DNA of 59,154 bases from Microbulbifer mangrovi (GTDB lineage Bacteria; Pseudomonadota; Gammaproteobacteria; Pseudomonadales; Cellvibrionaceae), in assembly GCF_002009015.1 (NCBI RefSeq), contig NZ_LZDE01000339.1, positions 1-59,154 on the forward strand, given 5' to 3'. The notes beneath the pieces are model-generated. The model saw nothing but the letters and a program-made list of their open reading frames with translations, searched no databases and was not told where the DNA came from. The position numbers were made by a program, and so were the translations under genes. Of the stretch, positions 52,742 to 59,154 are shown one piece after another (position 1 is the stretch's first letter; every line of letters starts with the position of its first letter).

Positions 52742-53362
52742 ATGAACCCGGTAAGACTAGCAGGGGCAGGTGCGCTGGCGGTAGCCACGACTTTCGCCCT
52801 GATCTTCACCATGCATCAGCTGATTGAAGCCAACATGAAGGCTCCCGATGAGGAAGAGCCTATCAAGGTGGCAGACGTCGTGATGCCTGAGACGAAGATC
52901 GAAACCAAATACGATACCAGCAAACCGGATAAGCCCGACGAGCCCGAAACTCCGCCACCCGATATGCCGGAGCCGGAGTTTGACCAGCCGGATATAGACA
53001 ATGCCCTGAACATGTCTGCTCCTGCTGCAAGCGCCGCGGTGAAGGTAGGTGGGATTGGTGGTTTCGCCACCGAAGGTGACTACCTGCCTATCGTAAAGGT
53101 TCAGCCTCAGTATCCCCGTCGCGCACTGCAGCGTGGTATCGAGGGCTGGGTAGTTGTGGAATATACGGTGACCAAGAACGGTTCTGTACGGGATCCGCGT
53201 GTGGTTGAAGCCTTCACCAAAGATGGCAACCCGACCACCATCTTCAACCGCGCAGCGGTGAAGTCGGCCCTGAAGTACAAGTACAAGCCGCGGGTTGTTG
53301 ACGGCGAGCCAATTGAAGTGCCTGGTGTAAAAACCAAGATCAGCTTCAATATGGCGCAATAA
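52742..53362 (+). CDS. tonB: TonB2-type energy transducer
   Basis: 206 residues. N-terminal membrane anchor LAGAGALAVATTFALIFTMH, a Pro/Glu/Lys-rich spacer (KPDKPDEPETPPPDMPEPEF), and the C-terminal TonB domain starting PQYPRRALQRGIEGWVVVEY. Contacts TonB-dependent receptors across the periplasm. The spacer is short, as usual in TonB2 proteins; length normal for that type. Confidence 0.95.
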   Translation: MNPVRLAGAGALAVATTFALIFTMHQLIEANMKAPDEEEPIKVADVVMPETKIETKYDTSKPDKPDEPETPPPDMPEPEFDQPDIDNALNMSAPAASAAVKVGGIGGFATEGDYLPIVKVQPQYPRRALQRGIEGWVVVEYTVTKNGSVRDPRVVEAFTKDGNPTTIFNRAAVKSALKYKYKPRVVDGEPIEVPGVKTKISFNMAQ

Positions 53363-53375
53363 ATAGGGGACGCAT

Positions 53376-54710
53376 ATGAATATGACGACCGTGACGAAAG
53401 GTTTATCCAGATTCGTCCTGCGCACGTCCGTGGCGCTGCCCCTGGTACTTGCCCCGGCGGTAAGTGTCACTGTGCTGGAAGCCGCGGGTGTATCCGCGTC
53501 TTTTGCCCAGTCTGAAGCGGCCGAGCAAAAGACTCGTAAAACTCCGTCCATGCGCGAGAGCGCCTTCAAGTATCTTGGCAGAGCGCAGGAAGCTGCGGAT
53601 GCTCAGAACTGGCAGGAAGCTCTTGCCGCGCTGAAGGAAATGGAAGCTGGTAAGAGCAAGCTGAACGGTTACGAAACCGCGCAGATGTATTACTTCTACG
53701 GCTTCGTTTACTACAGCATGGAGCGTTACCCGCAAGCGATCAATTACTACAAGCAGGTGCTGCAGCAGGGTCAAGAAAACCTGCCGGTGGCCCTGGAAGT
53801 AGGTACGCTGCTGACCATCGCCCAGCTGTACTTTGTAACCGAGGACTACAAGCAGGCGCTGAACTACCTCAACAAGTGGTTCGCAGTTGCTGACAACATC
53901 AACGCCGACTCCTACGCGCTGCGTGCACAGGCCTACCACCAGGTAGGGAACAGTGCCAAGGCAATGGCTGACATCAGCACTGCCATCGGTATGTACGAGA
54001 AGGAAGGCAAGGTTCCGAAGGAAAACTGGCTCCAGCTGCAGCGCTACTTCTACTACGACAAGAACGACTACAAGAATGTAGCCAAGGTTCTTGAGAAACT
54101 GGTGAAGCACTACCCGAAGGGTGAGTACTACAAGCAGCTGGCGGGCATGTACGGCGAACTGAAGCGTGAAGACGATATGCTTCACATGATGGAAGCCGCG
54201 TATGTCGCAGGTGCCTTGCAGAAAGAGAAAGAGCTGTTGAACATGGCCTATCTCTTCATGGGTGCTGAAATGCCGTACAAGGGCGCCAAAGTCATCGACA
54301 AGGGCATCAAAGAGAAGAAGATCAAGCGCACCTCGAAAAATCTGGAAACCCTGGCTCAGGCATACCAGATGGCTCAGGAGCTGCAGAAGTCTATTCCCGA
54401 GCTGGAAGACGCAGCACAGATGTCTGACAAGGGCGATCTCTATTCCCGTCTGGCCGGTATCTACCTGGACCAGGACAAGAATGAGAAAGCTCTGGAGATG
54501 GGCGCCAAGGCGCTGAAGAAGGGCGATATCAAGCGTCCGGACCAGCTCTACATTGTACTCGGGATGGCCAATGCCAACCTGAAGAAGTACGACGCTTCGC
54601 TGAAATACCTGAAGCAGGCCGCTGATGACAAACGTTCCGAGAAGTTTGCCAAGCAGTGGATTACTTTCGTTGAAGCTGAGCAGGAGCGGGAAAAACAGCT
54701 GGCTTTGTAA
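53376..54710 (+). CDS. TPR-repeat periplasmic protein of the TonB2 locus
   Basis: 444 residues. Signal peptide near the start (VALPLVLAPAVSVTVLEAAG, cleaved near SFAQSE). The rest is tetratricopeptide repeats, for example AFKYLGRAQEAADAQNWQEA, PQAINYYKQVLQQGQENLPV and KKYDASLKYLKQAADDKRSE. A TPR protein closes TonB2 operons in several marine gammaproteobacteria; it probably scaffolds the complex. Terminator 24 bases after the stop. Confidence 0.92.
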   Translation: MNMTTVTKGLSRFVLRTSVALPLVLAPAVSVTVLEAAGVSASFAQSEAAEQKTRKTPSMRESAFKYLGRAQEAADAQNWQEALAALKEMEAGKSKLNGYETAQMYYFYGFVYYSMERYPQAINYYKQVLQQGQENLPVALEVGTLLTIAQLYFVTEDYKQALNYLNKWFAVADNINADSYALRAQAYHQVGNSAKAMADISTAIGMYEKEGKVPKENWLQLQRYFYYDKNDYKNVAKVLEKLVKHYPKGEYYKQLAGMYGELKREDDMLHMMEAAYVAGALQKEKELLNMAYLFMGAEMPYKGAKVIDKGIKEKKIKRTSKNLETLAQAYQMAQELQKSIPELEDAAQMSDKGDLYSRLAGIYLDQDKNEKALEMGAKALKKGDIKRPDQLYIVLGMANANLKKYDASLKYLKQAADDKRSEKFAKQWITFVEAEQEREKQLAL

Positions 54711-54734
54711 GCCATCTGATTGTTCCAATCCCGA

Positions 54735-54763
54735 AAGGCCGCACACTGTGCGGCCTTTTTTTT
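54735..54763 (+). terminator. Rho-independent terminator of the TonB2 operon
   Basis: Stem AAGGCCGCACA / TGTGCGGCCTT with a one- to three-base loop followed by a run of eight or more T. Confidence 0.96.
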
Positions 54764-54798
54764 GCGTGAAATTTACGTGCTTTGGCGCTTGTTTGATC

Positions 54799-54862
54799 AA
54801 TAAATGGGAATTATTTGCATGTTCGCCAAAATCGACTAAATACTGAAAGTAGCTGATCAGCT
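54799..54862. promoter_or_regulatory. Two palindromic sites before the solitary tonB gene
   Basis: AATAAATGGGAATTATT (54799-54815) has inverted AATAA/TTATT arms, only loosely like a Fur box, and AGCTGATCAGCT (54851-54862) is a perfect 12-bp palindrome. Both lie in the 174 bases between the operon terminator and the next tonB start. Function is not shown. Confidence 0.3.
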
Positions 54863-54936
54863 TTTTCCGCCGCGCCACGACCCGCTGTCGCCCGGCGCGA
54901 CCAATCTACACCTGAAAATAAAAAGGAGAGGTGTTT

Positions 54937-55587
54937 ATGGAACAGGCTTATCCGCTCAATTCCAGTCCTCTAATATCCGTACCGTCGAAAACCCTTACGC
55001 TCGCGCGCAATGGGGCATTTGCCCTGGGGATCACGGGGTTGCTACTGTTTGGCATGACGCAGCTGATTGCCACCGACTACCGGGCCCCACCGGAGGAGCT
55101 GCCGCCCAAGGTGGCATCTATCCATCTACCGAAGCTCGTGCCCTCCGTAGAGCAGTCGCAACCGATTCTGAAACCACAGGATCCGCCTCCGGTGATGGAG
55201 CCGACAAAAATCGAGCAGTCTGTGGAACCAGGGGATATCCCGCTCGGGTTTGAGCCTCCTGCACCCACTCAGCGCAAGTTTGATCCCTCCCTGGTCAGTG
55301 CCGACCCGCTGCCTATTTACAAGCCGGCACCACGCTATCCGCGCCGCGCGCTCGCGCGAGGTATTGAAGGGCATGTGGTGGTGGAATTTACGATCACTCC
55401 CAGCGGCAGCGTGAAAAACCCGCGGGTTGTGGGCGGCTACACCGCGGCCGGGGAGCCCACCGACGTGTTCAATCGTGAGGCGCTAAACGCGGTAGAGCGA
55501 TTCAAATATCGCCCCACCATTTCCGATGGCCAGCCGGTGGAGCGGCACAATGTGAGAAACCGGATTACATTCCGACTGGCGGAATAA
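54937..55587 (+). CDS. Second TonB family protein, solitary
   Basis: 216 residues from ATG 54937, chosen over GTG 54931 because GGAG at 54925-54928 is at the correct distance. Membrane anchor LARNGAFALGITGLLLFGMT, short Pro-rich spacer, then the TonB C-terminal domain (PAPRYPRRALARGIEGHVVV). It carries its own promoter region and terminator, with no ExbB/ExbD beside it, and so may share the TonB2 motor upstream. Confidence 0.93.
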   Translation: MEQAYPLNSSPLISVPSKTLTLARNGAFALGITGLLLFGMTQLIATDYRAPPEELPPKVASIHLPKLVPSVEQSQPILKPQDPPPVMEPTKIEQSVEPGDIPLGFEPPAPTQRKFDPSLVSADPLPIYKPAPRYPRRALARGIEGHVVVEFTITPSGSVKNPRVVGGYTAAGEPTDVFNREALNAVERFKYRPTISDGQPVERHNVRNRITFRLAE

Positions 55588-55601
55588 AGGAGGGATAACT
55601 G

Positions 55602-55640
55602 TTGGGCCGCAAGCGTGCACCGCGCTCGCGGCCCAATTTT
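55602..55640. terminator. Bidirectional terminator between tonB and ilvD
   Basis: TTGGGCCGC (55602-55610) pairs with GCGGCCCAA (55628-55636), with extra pairing inside the loop, followed by TTTT. The convergent ilvD ends at 55653. Confidence 0.85.
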
Positions 55641-55652
55641 GTAATCGGGCTA

Positions 55653-57488
55653 TCAGTCGATTTCCCGCACTGCGCCCTTGTCGGCGCTGGTGGCGAGCAG
55701 CGCATAGGCCTTTAGCGCGCGACTGACTTTACGTGGGCGAACCTTGGCAGGTTTCCAGCCATCCGCGCCTTTGCTATGCATGACTTCGCGGCGGCGGTGC
55801 AGTTCCGCTTCCGGGATATCCACCTCAATCAGGCGGTTAGGGATGTCGATGCGAATGGGATCGCCGTCCTGCACCAGGCCGATATTGCCGCCGCCGGCAG
55901 CTTCCGGAGAGACGTGTCCGATTGACAGGCCGGAAGTGCCACCGGAGAAACGCCCATCGGTAATCAGAGCACAGGATTTCCCCAGACCCTTGGATTTCAA
56001 GTAGCTGGTGGGATAGAGCATCTCCTGCATGCCGGGGCCACCTTTGGGACCCTCGTAGCGGACGATGACGGCTTCGCCTTCCTTCACCTTGCCCTCTAGA
56101 ATATTCGCCACGGCATCTTCCTGACTCTCGACGATATGCGCCGGGCCTTCAAACTTCCACAGCTCTTCTTCCACTCCGGAGGTCTTCACCACACAGCCGT
56201 CCGGTGCGAGGTTGCCGAACAGTACTGCAAGGCCGCCTTCTGAGGAGTAGGCGTGCTCTACGGAGCGGATGCAGCCCTGCTCGCGATCGCCGTCCAGATT
56301 ATTCCAGCGGCAGTCCTGGCTGAATGCCTGCTGGGTGGGGATACCTGCGGGGCCGGCGCGGAAGAACTTGTGCACGTCCGGATTATCGGTACGGCGGATG
56401 TCCCACTCTTCCAGTGCTTCCTTGAATGAGCTGCTGTGGACCGTCGGCAGGCTTGCATCCAGCAGGCCGGCGGCTTCCAGTTCGCCCAAAATTGCCATCA
56501 CACCACCGGCGCGGTGTACGTCTTCGATATGGTATTTTGGGGTGTTGGGCGCGACCTTGCACAGCTGCGGTATCTTGCGCGACAGGCGGTCGATATCTGC
56601 CAGGGTAAAGTCGATCTCACCTTCCTGAGCCGCGGCCAACAGATGCAGGATGGTGTTGGTGGAACCACCCATGGCGATATCCAGGGCCATCGCGTTGGAG
56701 AAAGCCGCGCGATTGGCGATGTTGCGTGGCAATGCAGAATCATCGTCCCCGTCGTAATAGCGTTTTGCCAGGGCCACGATTTCGCGCCCGGCGCGCAGGA
56801 ACAGCGCCTCCCGGTCTGCGTGAGTGGCGAGCATGGTGCCGTTGCCCGGCAGCGAGAGCCCGAGGGCCTCTGTCAGGCAATTCATGGAGTTGGCAGTGAA
56901 CATGCCGGAACAGGAGCCGCAGGTCGGACAGGCGGAGCGCTCGTATTCGGCGACCTGCTCGTCGGAGGCGTCGTCGGTAGCGGCGATCACCATCGCATCC
57001 ACCAGGTCCAGCTTGTGCTCGGAAAGCTTGGTTTTACCGGCTTCCATGGGGCCGCCGGATACGAAGATCACCGGGATATTCAGGCGCAGGGCGGCCATCA
57101 ACATTCCGGGGGTGATCTTGTCGCAGTTGGAGATACATACGAGGGCGTCTGCGCAGTGTGCGTTCACCATGTATTCCACCGAGTCGGCGATGATCTCGCG
57201 GCTGGGCAGGCTGTACAGCATGCCGTCGTGGCCCATGGCGATACCGTCGTCCACGGCGATGGTGTTGAATTCCTTGGCGACGCCGCCGGCCTTTTCGATT
57301 TCCCGCGCGACCAGCTGGCCCATGTCTTTCAGGTGCACATGGCCGGGGACAAACTGGGTGAAAGAGTTGGCCACGGCAATGATCGGCTTGTGGAAGTCGT
57401 CATCCTTCATGCCGGTGGCACGCCACAGGGCGCGGGCGCCGGCCATATTGCGGCCGGCAGTGGAAGTGCGAGAACGGTACTGAGGCAT
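55653..57488 (-). CDS. ilvD: Dihydroxy-acid dehydratase
   Basis: 611 residues, standard length. Iron-sulfur dehydratase giving 2-oxoacids for valine and isoleucine. Cluster cysteines: C in [12 protein letters not shown] and in [20 protein letters not shown]; also [20 protein letters not shown] and [20 protein letters not shown]. Works downstream of ilvA found earlier in this window. Located 214 bases after argA on the same strand; whether they share a transcript is unclear. Confidence 0.98.
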   Translation of the reverse strand: MPQYRSRTSTAGRNMAGARALWRATGMKDDDFHKPIIAVANSFTQFVPGHVHLKDMGQLVAREIEKAGGVAKEFNTIAVDDGIAMGHDGMLYSLPSREIIADSVEYMVNAHCADALVCISNCDKITPGMLMAALRLNIPVIFVSGGPMEAGKTKLSEHKLDLVDAMVIAATDDASDEQVAEYERSACPTCGSCSGMFTANSMNCLTEALGLSLPGNGTMLATHADREALFLRAGREIVALAKRYYDGDDDSALPRNIANRAAFSNAMALDIAMGGSTNTILHLLAAAQEGEIDFTLADIDRLSRKIPQLCKVAPNTPKYHIEDVHRAGGVMAILGELEAAGLLDASLPTVHSSSFKEALEEWDIRRTDNPDVHKFFRAGPAGIPTQQAFSQDCRWNNLDGDREQGCIRSVEHAYSSEGGLAVLFGNLAPDGCVVKTSGVEEELWKFEGPAHIVESQEDAVANILEGKVKEGEAVIVRYEGPKGGPGMQEMLYPTSYLKSKGLGKSCALITDGRFSGGTSGLSIGHVSPEAAGGGNIGLVQDGDPIRIDIPNRLIEVDIPEAELHRRREVMHSKGADGWKPAKVRPRKVSRALKAYALLATSADKGAVREID

Positions 57489-57702
57489 AGCGTTACTTAA
57501 TGTGCTTGTTCAAAAATGAAACCGGGGTTTTGACTCTGGCAGAGAGCCAAACCGTATTCGGGGTTCAGCCGATGTGGCTGGCGGGGCGAGGTACGCCCGG
57601 GAGCCCGACAGGTTAGCAAAACAGAAGAAATATTGCGCGACTACCGAAAAGAACAGTAAGGGGCGCAAGTACTGTCCGCATTACACCCCTTGCCATGCAA
57701 GC

Positions 57703-59016
57703 TTATTGCGCATGAAGCTGCTTGCGTAAAACGCGGGAATTGCGCTGGATGTTGTACAGGGATTTACGGCTGGATGGCAGCTCGGACACGTCAACCTGGG
57801 AGAAGCCCCGTTCGATAAACCAGTGCTCGGTCTGGGTGGTCAATACGTAGATTTCCGCCAGGTCCAGTGCCCGCGCCTGCCGCTCGAGATGCTGCATCAG
57901 CTTGGCGCCGCGGCCGCCGCCGCGAAACTCCGGGTGAATCGCCACACAGGCGACCTCCGCGGCGATGATGTCGCCCTGATCGTCGAGGATTGGGTAGAGT
58001 GCCGCGCAGGCCACAGGTGTACCGTCCACCTCGACCAGCGTGAAGTGGTCTATTTCCGATTCCAGCTTTTCCCGCGAGCGCCTGACCAGAACCCCCTGTT
58101 TTTCCAGCGGTCGGATCAGTCCGAGGATACCGCCCACATCCTGGATACGCGCGCGGCGGATTACCTCGTAGCTATCCCGGTAAATCATGGTGCCCGCGCC
58201 CTCGCGGCTGAACAGCTCCTGCAGCAGGGCGCCGTTGTCGGTATAGCTGAGCAGGTGTACCCGCTGGGTGCCGGCGTTACAGGCGTTGATCGCGTGGCTG
58301 AGGGTTTCGCTGTCTACGGACTCCGCGACGTCCTCGGCCTGATTGATACTCAGGTCGTATACGGGTTGGCCGTCTACTTCGAGCTGCGGCAGGTCCCGGT
58401 AAAGCACCAGCTTTTCTGCGCGCAGTGCTTTGGCGGCTTCGGCGGCCAGATCGAGATAGTTGAGGTTGAATAGTTCCCCGGTCAGCGAAGTGCCGAGGGG
58501 AGACAGCAGCACCAGCGCGCCTTCCTCGAGGGCGCGATTGATCGCACCGGTATCCATGCGCCGCACGCGACCAGTCCAGCGCATATCGGTGCCATCGATA
58601 ATGCCCTCCGGACGCGCGGTAACGAAGTTGCCGGAAAGTACCTTGAGTGCAGAGTTGGCCATGGGCGAATCTGGCAACCCCTGGGAAAAGGCGGCCTCGA
58701 TTTCGAACCGCAGGCGGCCCACTGCACCCTTGATCACTTCGAGGGTTTCGCGATCGGTGATACGGGTATTGCCGTGAAAGCGATTCTGGATTCCCGCACT
58801 TTGCAGTGCCCGGTTTACCTGTGCGCGCGCGCCGTGTACCAGCACCAGACGAACCCCGAGACTGATCAGCAGGGCCAGGTCATGCACCAGATTGCGAAAA
58901 TTTTCGTGCTCCAATCCCTCTCCGGGAATGGCGACCACCAGGGTTCGCCCGCGCAGGTCGTTGATATACGGCGCGGCGTTACGGAACCAGTTGAGGTTGG
59001 TGGTTTCTGTATTCAC
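57703..59016 (-). CDS. argA: N-acetylglutamate synthase
   Basis: 437 residues from GTG 59016. First step of arginine synthesis: acetylation of glutamate. N-terminal amino-acid-kinase-like domain (~20-290, with LRGRTLVVAIPGEGLEHENF and VLVHGARAQVNRAL), then a GNAT domain with DQGDIIAAEVACVAIHPEFR and GGGRGAKLMQHLERQARALD. The kinase-like part normally binds arginine for feedback inhibition. No strong ribosome-binding site is visible ahead of the GTG. Confidence 0.96.
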   Translation of the reverse strand: MNTETTNLNWFRNAAPYINDLRGRTLVVAIPGEGLEHENFRNLVHDLALLISLGVRLVLVHGARAQVNRALQSAGIQNRFHGNTRITDRETLEVIKGAVGRLRFEIEAAFSQGLPDSPMANSALKVLSGNFVTARPEGIIDGTDMRWTGRVRRMDTGAINRALEEGALVLLSPLGTSLTGELFNLNYLDLAAEAAKALRAEKLVLYRDLPQLEVDGQPVYDLSINQAEDVAESVDSETLSHAINACNAGTQRVHLLSYTDNGALLQELFSREGAGTMIYRDSYEVIRRARIQDVGGILGLIRPLEKQGVLVRRSREKLESEIDHFTLVEVDGTPVACAALYPILDDQGDIIAAEVACVAIHPEFRGGGRGAKLMQHLERQARALDLAEIYVLTTQTEHWFIERGFSQVDVSELPSSRKSLYNIQRNSRVLRKQLHAQ

Positions 59017-59154
59017 GATCTTTTCAGTTCAGCACTTAAATTGGAGGTTTGCACAATATACCGTATTTTCTGCGGCTTTAATGGATTAGGTTTTGATCCA
59101 AGTTCGTGGCGGTACCGCTACCGGGGCGGCCTCGCGAGACACGCCGTGAACCCA
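59017..59154. other. Upstream region of argA to window edge
   Basis: 138 bases. The part near 59040-59090 is AT-rich and may hold the argA promoter (minus-strand TATATT near 59055-59060). No other feature seen. Confidence 0.4.

Noticed and set aside
57630-57700. Terminator after argA
   Set aside because: AAGGGG/CCCCTT arms are only six bases with a loop over 20 bases and no T-run.
1-59154. CRISPR array, prophage, insertion sequence, toxin-antitoxin or defence island
   Set aside because: No regular direct repeats, transposase, integrase, attachment site or defence gene was seen; the gene order is conserved chromosomal backbone.

Overview
The window looks like chromosomal backbone from a GC-rich marine gammaproteobacterium. 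Several gene orders match Pseudomonas aeruginosa or E. coli closely: rppH-ptsP next to a HAD-IB phosphatase, rpiA divergent from ilvA, zapA-6S RNA-fau divergent from ygfB-pepP-ubiH-ubiI, and lgt-thyA-folA. The TonB2-type locus (DUF3450, TtpC, ExbB, ExbD, TonB, TPR protein) and the general gene content suggest Cellvibrionales, possibly Microbulbifer-like. That assignment is inference. No phage, insertion sequence, CRISPR array, rRNA or tRNA was recognised.

Layout. Positions 1-4615 hold a truncated aldehyde dehydrogenase with a divergent AraC regulator, a META/SH3 exported protein, a glycine-zipper protein and a glutathione transferase. Positions 4629-10228 (minus) hold an exported amidohydrolase, an exported beta-propeller protein and a membrane Ser/Thr kinase. 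Positions 10371-14572 (minus) form a probable operon of acyl-CoA dehydrogenase, an unlisted 51-residue DUF2256 protein, CRY-DASH and an iron-sulfur photolyase. Positions 14722-16635 hold an RcsF-like lipoprotein divergent from a DUF937-OmpA protein. Positions 16711-19613 hold an AraC regulator, a small winged-helix protein, a DUF4168 protein and a lytic transglycosylase lipoprotein.

Positions 19634-29052 hold rpiA, ilvA, a 46-residue membrane peptide, fau, 6S RNA, zapA with a ZapB-like partner, and the ubiquinone hydroxylase operon. Positions 29203-37142 hold a rhomboid protease, a CNNM-type transporter, CBS protein, 2OG-Fe(II) oxygenase, an SLC13 permease and gcvT/gcvH. Positions 37296-42587 hold ptsP, rppH, a HAD phosphatase and an imelysin lipoprotein. 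Positions 42671-45649 carry a murein pair: an M15-type peptidase and an L,D-transpeptidase. Positions 46057-49216 hold an NRDE protein, lgt, thyA and folA. Positions 49490-55587 hold the TonB2 operon and a solitary TonB. ilvD and argA (minus) close the window.

How the genes work together. Much of the window is cell envelope: murein editing, lipoprotein acylation (Lgt feeds the six or so predicted lipoproteins here), an RcsF-like sensor and TonB energy transduction. The rest is core metabolism: isoleucine/valine, arginine, one-carbon and folate metabolism, ubiquinone, and PTS-Ntr control.

The least described elements are the RcsF-like lipoprotein paired with an OmpA-domain protein, the DUF2256/two-photolyase operon, a hairpin between exbB and exbD, an orphan 14-bp palindrome in a 504-bp gene-free stretch, and a Tyr/Arg/Ser-rich insert in the L,D-transpeptidase.
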